Source: an uncultured Clostridia bacterium
GTDB taxonomy: Bacteria; Bacillota; Clostridia; Oscillospirales; Ruminococcaceae
Direction: 5' to 3'
Length of the DNA: 64,000 bases
NCBI GenBank assembly: GCA_945910815.1
Contig: CAMDZD010000001.1
Coordinates: forward strand, 62,001 to 126,000
Made by a program: the position numbers and the translations under genes. The notes beneath the pieces are model-generated. The model saw nothing but the letters and a program-made list of their open reading frames with translations, ran no database searches and had not been told where the DNA came from. Shown here in pieces: positions 1 through 6,031 of this stretch; within the stretch, counting starts at the first letter, position 1, and every line of letters starts with the position of its first letter.

Positions 1-1249
1 ATCTGTCAGCAAATTTGTCATCAAGGTCAAGCTCAAGCTGTTCGCCTGTATTCATATTCTTGACCTTTGCCTTATTTGATACAAGTTCATTTTCTCCGAG
101 TACAAGCGTAAATGATGCATTAATCTTATCGGCATATTTCATTTGTGCTTTAAGTGTTCTGCCAACAACATCATATTCAACCCAGTAGCCATATTCACGG
201 AGTTTCTTTGTTATTGTCATAGCCTTTTCAACTGCCTGCTCGTCCATCGGAACTATATACAGGTCACATGTGCGTGGCTGAAGGAAATCGCAGTTCTGAT
301 TTTCCATAACCATTATAATTCTTTCAAGTCCCATTGCAAAGCCAAGTGCGGGAGTAGGTTTTCCGCCGAGCTGTTCAATAAGACCGTCATATCTTCCGCC
401 ACCGCATACTGTACTCTGAGCTCCTATGTCAGAGGAAACAAATTCAAAAACAGTTTTTGTGTAATAGTCAAGACCTCTTACAATTTTCGGATTTATCTTG
501 AAATCTATATTCATATTTTTCAGATATTTCTGAAGTTTTTCAAAGTGTTCACGGCATTCATCGCAAAGGTAATCAAGTATTATAGGAGCGTCCTTTGCTA
601 TATCGGAGCATATTTCGCTTTTACAGTCAAGGATTCTCATAGGATTTTTTTCAAGTCTTGAAAGACAAGTACTGCAAAGCTTATCTTTTTTTGTTTCAAA
701 AAAAGCTCTTAAAGCCTTGTGATATTCTGCACGGCATTCCGGACAGCCTATTGAATTTATATAAAGCTCAATATTTTTAAGTCCAAGGTGATTAAGAATA
801 CTGTTTGCAAGGGAAATAACTTCCGCATCTGCCGAGGGGAGCTGACTTCCTGCCATTTCAACGCCGAACTGATGAAATTCACGTAATCTTCCCTGCTGGG
901 TTCTTTCGTGGCGGAAACATGAAAGTATATAGAAAACTTTCTGAGGCATAGCATCGTTGAGAAGTCCGTTTTCAAGCATTGCACGGATAGTTCCGGCAGT
1001 ACCTTCGGGGCGGAGCGTATATTTGGTTTCCTTTGCCATTACTGTATACATTTCTTTCTGAACTACGTCAGTAGTTTCACCGACTGAACGCAAAAAAAGA
1101 TTGGTATTTTCAAAAGTAGGGATTCTTATTTCTTTAAATCCGAAACTTTCGGCATTATCCTTTGCGATTTTTTCGACAGTGTGCCATTTGTGAATATTCT
1201 TAGGTGTTATATCCTGTACACCGTTAGGACGCTTTATATTAAGTGCCAT
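1..1249 (-). CDS. hisS: Histidyl-tRNA synthetase, 3' end cut by window edge
   Basis: Class II aminoacyl-tRNA synthetase that charges tRNA-His in the cytoplasm. The frame opens at ATG 1249 (MALNIKRPNGVQDITP) and is still open at base 2, giving about 416 residues; the family is usually about 420, so only a few C-terminal residues are missing. Class II motif 2 is visible as FRHERTQQGRLREFHQFG. The histidine-specific blocks GLDYYTKTVFE and GGGRYDGL and motif 3 ALGFAMGLER follow in the expected order. A Shine-Dalgarno AAAGGA lies just upstream at about 1257-1263. It follows mgsA on the same strand, separated by a terminator hairpin at 1294-1320. No T-box leader is visible, unlike many Firmicute synthetase genes. 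Confidence 0.97.
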   Translation of the reverse strand, partial: MALNIKRPNGVQDITPKNIHKWHTVEKIAKDNAESFGFKEIRIPTFENTNLFLRSVGETTDVVQKEMYTVMAKETKYTLRPEGTAGTIRAMLENGLLNDAMPQKVFYILSCFRHERTQQGRLREFHQFGVEMAGSQLPSADAEVISLANSILNHLGLKNIELYINSIGCPECRAEYHKALRAFFETKKDKLCSTCLSRLEKNPMRILDCKSEICSDIAKDAPIILDYLCDECREHFEKLQKYLKNMNIDFKINPKIVRGLDYYTKTVFEFVSSDIGAQSTVCGGGRYDGLIEQLGGKPTPALGFAMGLERIIMVMENQNCDFLQPRTCDLYIVPMDEQAVEKAMTITKKLREYGYWVEYDVVGRTLKAQMKYADKINASFTLVLGENELVSNKAKVKNMNTGEQLELDLDDKFADR

Positions 1250-1293
1250 AGAAACATTTTCCTTTCGATGAATAAATAAGTTTAAAAATCAAA

Positions 1294-1320
1294 ATTGTCC
1301 CCAAGAAAATCAGGGACAAT
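1294..1320 (-). terminator. Intrinsic terminator between mgsA and hisS
   Basis: Eight-base inverted repeat, ATTGTCCC at 1294-1301 with GGGACAAT at 1313-1320, around an 11-base loop. On the minus strand it is followed by TTTGATTTTTAAA. It ends the mgsA transcript, yet only about 44 bases separate it from the hisS start and no promoter is visible in that space. Confidence 0.7.
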
Positions 1321-1336
1321 AAGAACTGCTGAATTT

Positions 1337-1741
1337 TCAGATAACAGGCTTGCCCATTTCTCTCCAGTCGAGGTCGCCTCTTTCGAGTGCGAATATAATA
1401 GCTTCTGCCGTAGCTACATTAGTTGCTACCGGAACATTATGCACATCGCACAATCTGAGGAGATTCATATCGTTGACAGAATCATTTGAATGGGGATTTA
1501 TAGGGTCTCTGAAAAACAGGAGTACGTCCACTTCATTGCAGGCAAGAAGGGCGATAATCTGTTCAGTTCCTCCACGACCGCTGAGATATCTTCTTATATT
1601 AAGACCTGTTGCTTCGCTTACGAGCTTGCCCGTTGTGTTTGTTGCACAAAGTTTATGCTTTGAAAGAATACCGCAGTATGCACTGCAGAACTGTACCATA
1701 AGTTCTTTTTTTGCATCATGTGCAATAATTGCTATTTGCAT
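1337..1741 (-). CDS. mgsA: Methylglyoxal synthase
   Basis: Converts dihydroxyacetone phosphate to methylglyoxal and phosphate, a cytoplasmic bypass of lower glycolysis that relieves sugar-phosphate build-up. The 134-residue product shows the family blocks IAIIAHDAKKELMVQF at the N terminus, the FFRDPINPH segment carrying the catalytic aspartate, and LLRLCDVHNVPVATN near the C terminus. The phosphate-binding loop reads SGRGGTEQ where the family usually has SGPxGGDQQ, a mild divergence. An in-frame ATG at 1750 abuts the Shine-Dalgarno AAAGGA; the ATG at 1741 has normal spacing, so I chose that. It lies downstream of a minD-like gene, an arrangement I recall from other Clostridia. Confidence 0.93.
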   Translation of the reverse strand: MQIAIIAHDAKKELMVQFCSAYCGILSKHKLCATNTTGKLVSEATGLNIRRYLSGRGGTEQIIALLACNEVDVLLFFRDPINPHSNDSVNDMNLLRLCDVHNVPVATNVATAEAIIFALERGDLDWREMGKPVI

Positions 1742-1773
1742 TTTTCTCATTCCTTTCCAGTTTTTTGTATAAT

Positions 1774-1800
1774 AAAAATGCTTTTTTATCAGGCATTTTT
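1774..1800 (-). terminator. Weak A/U-rich hairpin between minD-like gene and mgsA
   Basis: AAAAATGC at 1774-1781 pairs with GCATTTTT at 1793-1800. The stem overlaps the end of the minD-like gene and is followed on the minus strand by ATTATAC. It is A/U-rich, so it may be an attenuator or may mean nothing. Confidence 0.3.
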
Positions 1801-2529
1801 AATTGTCAGCGGAATATAGTCTCCCTGAAGTCTTTTTGAAATTGCATCAAAGGCACGGAGACTTTCACAGTTTGTAGGGATAGGTTCGCCCTTTCCTGTT
1901 GCAACGGTAAGAGGAAAATCCTCCGGAATTACTCCTATAAGCTGAACGCCTATTGTATCGATTATTTCGTCAAGATTTGAAACGAGAGAACTTCCGATAA
2001 TCTTATGATTAACCTTATTTATAATAAGTCGCTGGCTTTTGTTGCCTCTGTGGTAAAACTCATCGGACATCATATTTGCATCTCTGACGCATACGGGGTC
2101 GGGAGTTGTTACAATAAGTATAAGGTTTGACTGTGCCACTATGTCAAATACATGTGAATTTATACCTGCACCGGTATCTATTATAATAAATTCAAAGTAT
2201 TTTTTAACAGAATTGCATATTTGGGTAATCTGTTCGACAGTAACAGTTGAAAACGGATTGCGGGGAGCACATAGAATACTAAGATTGCTTGCCATTTTAA
2301 CCTGAGCGATAGCGTCAAGGGGTGCTTTTTTTCCGCTGACAACATCACTCAAATCAAAAGGGACTTCTCCTCCCATACCGAGCATAATATCAAGGCATCT
2401 GAGTCCGAAATCGAGTTCAATAATGAGGGTACGGTGACCCTGTTTTGCGAGTGTATATCCAAGTCCGGCACAGATTGTTGATTTGCCTGTACCGCCCTTT
2501 CCAGATGTAACAGCAATAATTTTAGGCAT
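1789..2529 (-). CDS. minD: MinD/ParA-family ATPase
   Basis: A 246-residue deviant Walker A ATPase of the SIMIBI class. The P-loop SGKGGTGKST has the signature early lysine, and the block LDFGLRCLDIMLG matches the MinD/FlhG signature. Switch and base-contact segments IIDTGAGIN and INKVNHK are present. MinD normally places the division site with MinC, often with MinE or DivIVA. No minC or minE lies in this window. The C terminus (QGDYIPLTIKNA) lacks the amphipathic lysine-rich helix that anchors classical MinD to the membrane, so the MinD label rests on overall similarity; a MinD/FlhG-like protein of other role is possible. Start ATG 2529 follows AAAGGAT at normal spacing. Confidence 0.8.
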   Translation of the reverse strand: MPKIIAVTSGKGGTGKSTICAGLGYTLAKQGHRTLIIELDFGLRCLDIMLGMGGEVPFDLSDVVSGKKAPLDAIAQVKMASNLSILCAPRNPFSTVTVEQITQICNSVKKYFEFIIIDTGAGINSHVFDIVAQSNLILIVTTPDPVCVRDANMMSDEFYHRGNKSQRLIINKVNHKIIGSSLVSNLDEIIDTIGVQLIGVIPEDFPLTVATGKGEPIPTNCESLRAFDAISKRLQGDYIPLTIKNA

Positions 2530-2589
2530 AAAAAAATCAAATCCTTTACAAAACTTAATAATGCTATAATAAATACAAGCTTACTTATT

Positions 2590-2617
2590 ATTATAACACA
2601 AATTTCCCAAATGTCAA
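2590..2617 (-). promoter_or_regulatory. SigA-type promoter of minD-mgsA
   Basis: On the minus strand TTGACA (plus bases 2612-2617) is followed after 16 bases by TATAAT (plus bases 2590-2595). Transcription would start near 2583 and run into the minD-like gene. Confidence 0.75.
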
Positions 2618-2715
2618 AGAACTTTTAAAGAAAAACAAAATAATTGTGCAAAATATTTATTTTCCATATGATTACTTGTGCATTTTAACAATAAATTTAT
2701 ATTCTGAAATAATGC

Positions 2716-2744
2716 TTGACTTTTCAGAAAAAATATATTATAAT
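2716..2744 (+). promoter_or_regulatory. SigA-type promoter of rnpB
   Basis: TTGACT at 2716-2721, 17-base spacer, TATAAT at 2739-2744. The predicted start about seven bases downstream coincides with the first paired base of the RNase P RNA. Confidence 0.9.
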
Positions 2745-2750
2745 ATTCCA

Positions 2751-3107
2751 GTGACCAGACTATACGGCAGCGGAAACGTTTTTCAGTTTACGAGGAAAGT
2801 CCGGGCATCACAGAGCAAGGTAACTGTTAACGACAGCCGAGGGCGACCTAAGGGCAAGTGCAACAGAAATATACTTCCTCAGTATTTTTTTATACTGCGG
2901 TAAAGGTGGAAAGGCGAGGTAAAAGCTCACCAGAGTGCAGGAGACTGCACTGCTATGTAAACCCTACCTGATGCAACGTCTATTGGTGCTTTGTATCTTC
3001 AACGTCTGCTCGGCGGATACAAAGTAATGACGGCTTGAGCGTACCGGCAACGATACGCCTAGATAAATTGCCGTACACGACAGAACCCGGCTTATCGGTC
3101 TGGTCAC
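2751..3107 (+). ncRNA. rnpB: RNase P RNA
   Basis: Catalytic RNA of ribonuclease P, which trims the 5' leader of tRNA precursors. The ends GTGACCAGAC (2751-2760) and GTCTGGTCAC (3098-3107) are exact complements and form helix P1. The universally conserved GAGGAAAGTCCGGGC at about 2791-2805 and the 3' partner ACAGAACCCGGCTTAT at about 3080-3095 form the P4 core, and the intervening AGGGCAAG, GGTGGAAAGG and TAAACCC blocks are typical of bacterial rnpB. Length of about 357 nt fits the class. It is driven by the strong promoter directly upstream. Confidence 0.96.
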
Positions 3108-3123
3108 TTTTTTATGACTTTCA

Positions 3124-3150
3124 ATGCGGAAAGCAAACGGCTTTCCGCAT
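3124..3150. other. Perfect 11-bp hairpin after rnpB
   Basis: ATGCGGAAAGC at 3124-3134 and GCTTTCCGCAT at 3140-3150 form a perfect stem with a five-base loop, 16 bases after the rnpB 3' end. No U-run follows on either strand. It may protect or define the rnpB 3' end rather than act as a classical terminator. Confidence 0.6.
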
Positions 3151-3182
3151 AAATAATACTTGCCTTGTGAGGTAAAAAACAT

Positions 3183-3746
3183 ATGAGAAAGCTTTACATA
3201 CTTCCTGCACTGATTTCAGTGCTTATTTTTATGCTTTGTAGCTGTGAAACCGTTCCGAATACTTCGTCAGGAAATTCTGAAATAATGCTCCCTCTCTTTG
3301 AACCCGATATAGACTTCTCAATACCGGATTCATTTTCGGCAACTTCAACCAAAAGCAACAATACTGCTTATATCTGTGATAATGCCTCCATAATAGTAAA
3401 TGAGGACAGTCTCAGTGAAAGCGTTTCAAGCCTTAATGCATATGTAACATATTCAAAGGAACTTTATCAGAGTGTTGCTGACAAATACACTGAAATAAAT
3501 CAGGAGGAAATAAATATAAACGGTCTTAAAGGAATTGTAACTGAATTTGACTACGAAATAAACGGGAAAAATGATGTTCTTTCCATGTCCTGCATTGTCG
3601 GATTTTTCAATGACCCGATAAATAAACCCTCAACCGTTTATGTTATTACCTGTAAATCAGATTCCGGAAGCTATCCCGATTTCAGAGACAGTTTCATTGA
3701 TACTATCAGAAGTGTAAAACCAGTTCAGGAGGAAAACAATGATTAA
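3183..3746 (+). CDS. Putative secreted lipoprotein
   Basis: I do not recognise a family for this 187-residue protein. The first 20 residues form a lipoprotein signal: MRK, a hydrophobic stretch and the lipobox LCSC with Cys21 as the predicted lipidated residue. The mature part is acidic and Ser/Thr-rich at first, then has a mixed region with ITVITCK-like beta content. It is probably anchored on the outer face of the membrane. Its last eight bases overlap the start of the HAD gene, so the two are probably translated together. It starts 33 bases after the hairpin behind rnpB, and no separate promoter is evident. Confidence 0.8.
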   Translation: MRKLYILPALISVLIFMLCSCETVPNTSSGNSEIMLPLFEPDIDFSIPDSFSATSTKSNNTAYICDNASIIVNEDSLSESVSSLNAYVTYSKELYQSVADKYTEINQEEININGLKGIVTEFDYEINGKNDVLSMSCIVGFFNDPINKPSTVYVITCKSDSGSYPDFRDSFIDTIRSVKPVQEENND

Positions 3747-4416
3747 AGGTATTATTTTTGATATGGACGGACTTATGATTGATACCGAAAAACTTCTTGC
3801 AAGATTCTGGAAGAAATCTGCTCTTGAATACGGGTTTAATATGACTGATGAAATTTTATACAGAATGAGAAGCCTTTCGCATACTCTTGCAGAATCTTAC
3901 TTAAAAAATATATTCGGTGAAACTTTTGATTATTACGCAATCCGTCAAAAACGCATTGAGCTTATGAATGATTACATAGAAAAAAATGGCATTGAAACAA
4001 AAAAAGGTCTTTTTGAACTTCTTGAATATCTGAAACAGAATGATTATAAAACAGCTGTTGCAACTGCCAACCCTATTGAACGTGCCGAAAAATATCTCAG
4101 AAAAATAAATGCCTTTGATTTCTTTGAAAAAATTATCGGCGGTGATATGATTGAAAACGGCAAGCCTGCTCCCGATATATATATTACTGCCTGCCGTGAA
4201 ATTGGTCTTGAACCATATGAATGTATTGCTCTTGAGGATTCCCCGAACGGCATAAAATCCGCATACTCTGCAAAATGCAAGCCCATAATGATTCCTGACC
4301 TCACTTATCCCGATGATGATACAAAATCAATGCTCTGTGGTCTGTGCGAAAATCTTGAAGAAGTTATAAACATTCTTGAAAAGGAGAAAGAATATGAGTG
4401 TGTCGGAAATTTTTGA
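3739..4416 (+). CDS. HAD-superfamily phosphatase or phosphomutase (subfamily IA)
   Basis: A cytoplasmic haloacid-dehalogenase enzyme of 225 residues. Motif I is IIFDMDGLMIDTE, with the nucleophile Asp and the acid/base Asp two residues on. Motif II is the threonine in VATANP, motif III is the lysine in GKPAPDIY, and motif IV is LEDSPNGI. The helical cap between motifs I and II puts it in subfamily IA beside beta-phosphoglucomutase and sugar-phosphate phosphatases. The substrate cannot be read from sequence. It has an AGGAGG ribosome site and overlaps both neighbours, suggesting a three-gene unit. Confidence 0.9.
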   Translation: MIKGIIFDMDGLMIDTEKLLARFWKKSALEYGFNMTDEILYRMRSLSHTLAESYLKNIFGETFDYYAIRQKRIELMNDYIEKNGIETKKGLFELLEYLKQNDYKTAVATANPIERAEKYLRKINAFDFFEKIIGGDMIENGKPAPDIYITACREIGLEPYECIALEDSPNGIKSAYSAKCKPIMIPDLTYPDDDTKSMLCGLCENLEEVINILEKEKEYECVGNF

Positions 4417-4636
4417 TATTCCTAAATATTATTATTTCAAGTCGGGAAACGATTACAGCGGGAGCAAGGGAGATTTCAGCTATAAAATCATTACTGCCGA
4501 TACTATAAAGTGCCTTACGTGGCACGGAAAATTATGTTCTATGAAAGCCGAAATAGAAAACGAAAAGGAATTTGAAAATTCAGAAAAAGGCTTTGCTGAA
4601 CTTATAAAATGGCTTGAAGAAATGTATAAAAACTGA
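4394..4636 (+). CDS. Small conserved-looking protein of unknown function
   Basis: An 80-residue cytoplasmic protein starting MSVSEIFDIPKYYYFKSG. I chose ATG 4394 because AAGGAG at 4381-4386 sits at ideal spacing; an upstream TTG at 4376 would put that ribosome site inside the gene. The sequence is compact, with a Gly/Ser turn (GNDYSGSKGD), a central strand-like part and a C-terminal amphipathic helix ending EEMYKN. It overlaps the end of the HAD gene by 23 bases and its stop codon abuts the end of convergent cdd. I do not recognise a family. Confidence 0.7.
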   Translation: MSVSEIFDIPKYYYFKSGNDYSGSKGDFSYKIITADTIKCLTWHGKLCSMKAEIENEKEFENSEKGFAELIKWLEEMYKN

Positions 4637-5011
4637 TTATTTTTCCAGTCTGAAAACATTCGGAAGAAATTCTCCCAGAGTATGAACTCCATCAGAAAGA
4701 ACTATTTTAAAATCCGGATTGCAGAATTCACTCATAACCTGCAGACAAGCTCCGCATGGTGTACATGGGTTTTCAGTGCCGTATATTGCTATTGCCTCAA
4801 AATCGGATATTCCCTCCGAAACTGCTTTGAATATTGCTGTACGCTCCGCACAGACTGTAAGCGAATATGAAGAATTTTCTATATTACAGCCTGTGAATAT
4901 TTTTCCGTCAGATGTCAGAAGTGCCGAGCCTACTCTGAAACGTGAATAGGGCGAATATGATTTTTCCGCTGATTCAACAGCTTTTCTGTAAAGATTATTA
5001 CAATCAGTCAT
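4637..5011 (-). CDS. cdd: Cytidine deaminase
   Basis: Deaminates cytidine and deoxycytidine to uridine and deoxyuridine in pyrimidine salvage. The 124-residue product is of the short homotetrameric type. The zinc and catalytic motif is C54-A55-E56, with the two further zinc cysteines C86 and C89 in PCGAC. The substrate-binding block FRVGSALL and the CNIENSSY loop are present. The start overlaps the end of the DUF896 gene upstream by eight bases, so they form a two-gene operon driven from 5240-5268. Confidence 0.96.
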   Translation of the reverse strand: MTDCNNLYRKAVESAEKSYSPYSRFRVGSALLTSDGKIFTGCNIENSSYSLTVCAERTAIFKAVSEGISDFEAIAIYGTENPCTPCGACLQVMSEFCNPDFKIVLSDGVHTLGEFLPNVFRLEK

Positions 5012-5222
5012 GACGCTGTACCTTGTGCTTTGTGCCGTCGGGTTCTACGATGTATGTGTTTTCAAGCTGTGATGATAAACTTCTTCTGAAAGCCTCACGG
5101 TATTCGTTACGGAGTTCAGTCTGTTCACGCTTTTCCTCATCGGTCAACCCCTGCGTTTTTGATTTTTTTGCAAGAAAATTTATTCTTTCAAGTTTTTTGT
5201 TATCCAATTGAGTATACCTCAT
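5004..5222 (-). CDS. DUF896 (UPF0291, YnzC-type) protein
   Basis: A 72-residue cytoplasmic protein with the DUF896 pattern: an N-terminal INFLAKKSKTQGLTDEEK helix pair, then EQTELRNEYREAFRRSLSSQ, and a polar tail with TYIVEPDGTKHK. In Bacillus subtilis, YnzC of this family sits in an SOS-linked operon, but its role is unclear. Here it leads the cdd operon. Confidence 0.88.
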   Translation of the reverse strand: MRYTQLDNKKLERINFLAKKSKTQGLTDEEKREQTELRNEYREAFRRSLSSQLENTYIVEPDGTKHKVQRHD

Positions 5223-5239
5223 TTCATAATTTTTTATAT

Positions 5240-5268
5240 ATTATATCATGTATTTTCATAATTTTCAA
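5240..5268 (-). promoter_or_regulatory. SigA-type promoter of DUF896-cdd operon
   Basis: TTGAAA (plus bases 5263-5268), 17-base spacer, TATAAT (plus bases 5240-5245) on the minus strand. It lies in the short divergent gap shared with the SDR gene. Confidence 0.7.
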
Positions 5269-5283
5269 GAGGGTGATTTTTTT

Positions 5284-5988
5284 ATGAAAAAGGCTCTTGT
5301 AACGGGCGGTTCGGGCGGAATAGGAAGTGCCGTTTGCCGTATTCTTTCCGAAAACGGCTACCTTGTATATATCAACTACAATTCATCAGAAAAAAAAGCC
5401 TTGTCGCTTGCAAATGAGATAAACGGAATTGCAGTGAAATTTGACGTTTCCGACCATGAAAGCGTAAATAATGCTTTAAAATCAACAGGAAGTATCGATT
5501 TGCTTGTAAACAATTCGGGAATATCAGAAATAAATACTTTTGATTATATATCACCCGAAAATGCAGACAGAATACTTGATGTTAATCTCAGAGGAACTCT
5601 TAACTGTTCCCGTGCAGTTCTTCCCGATATGATTAGAAGAAAATCGGGAGTAATTATAAACATCTCTTCTATGTGGGGAGAATGCGGAGCATCATGCGAA
5701 GTTGACTATTCGGCATCAAAGGCGGGAGTTATCGGATTTACAAAGGCTCTTGCAAAGGAAGTCGCTCCCTCCGGAATACGTGTGAACTGCGTTTCCCCCG
5801 GATTTATCCTCACCGATATGAACAGAAATTTTTCCGATGAAGATTTAAGACTTATAAAAGAAGATATTCCGCTCGGAATTTTCGGAACACCCGAAAATAT
5901 TGCCGATTCCGTAATGTTTTTAGCATCTGAAAAAGCATCATTTATAACAGGGCAGATTCTTGGAGTAAACGGCGGAATGGTTATATAA
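5284..5988 (+). CDS. Short-chain dehydrogenase, YmfI-like (possible EF-P 5-aminopentanone reductase)
   Basis: A 234-residue NADP-type short-chain reductase. It has the Rossmann glycine motif TGGSGGIG, the NNSG stabilising motif, catalytic Ser in ISSMWGE and the YSASK tyrosine/lysine pair. The segment around the active site, WGECGASCEVDYSASK, resembles my recollection of Bacillus YmfI (WGETGASCEVLYSMAK), the reductase that matures the 5-aminopentanol group on elongation factor P. That makes YmfI more likely than FabG, since no fatty-acid genes are nearby. The start ATG 5284 follows GAGGGTG; an upstream ATG at 5248 lacks a ribosome site. Confidence 0.85.
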   Translation: MKKALVTGGSGGIGSAVCRILSENGYLVYINYNSSEKKALSLANEINGIAVKFDVSDHESVNNALKSTGSIDLLVNNSGISEINTFDYISPENADRILDVNLRGTLNCSRAVLPDMIRRKSGVIINISSMWGECGASCEVDYSASKAGVIGFTKALAKEVAPSGIRVNCVSPGFILTDMNRNFSDEDLRLIKEDIPLGIFGTPENIADSVMFLASEKASFITGQILGVNGGMVI

Positions 5989-5993
5989 ATATA

Positions 5994-6024
5994 AAGGGCA
6001 ACCCTTTCGGGTCGCCCTTATTTT
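5994..6024. terminator. Shared bidirectional terminator
   Basis: AAGGGCAACCC (5994-6004) and GGGTCGCCCTT (6009-6019) form an 11-bp stem with one mismatch and a TTTC loop, followed by ATTTTCT on the plus strand and TTTATAT on the minus strand. It lies between the convergent SDR and mannanase genes. Confidence 0.85.
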
Positions 6025-6031
6025 CTGTAAA

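Noticed and set aside
143..661. A long plus-strand frame opposite hisS
   Set aside because: It is the complement of a clear hisS sequence and has Cys/Phe-rich shadow composition without a ribosome site.
1250..1336. A T-box riboswitch before hisS
   Set aside because: The mgsA-hisS gap is only 87 bases and contains neither a T-box motif nor an antiterminator, only a simple terminator.
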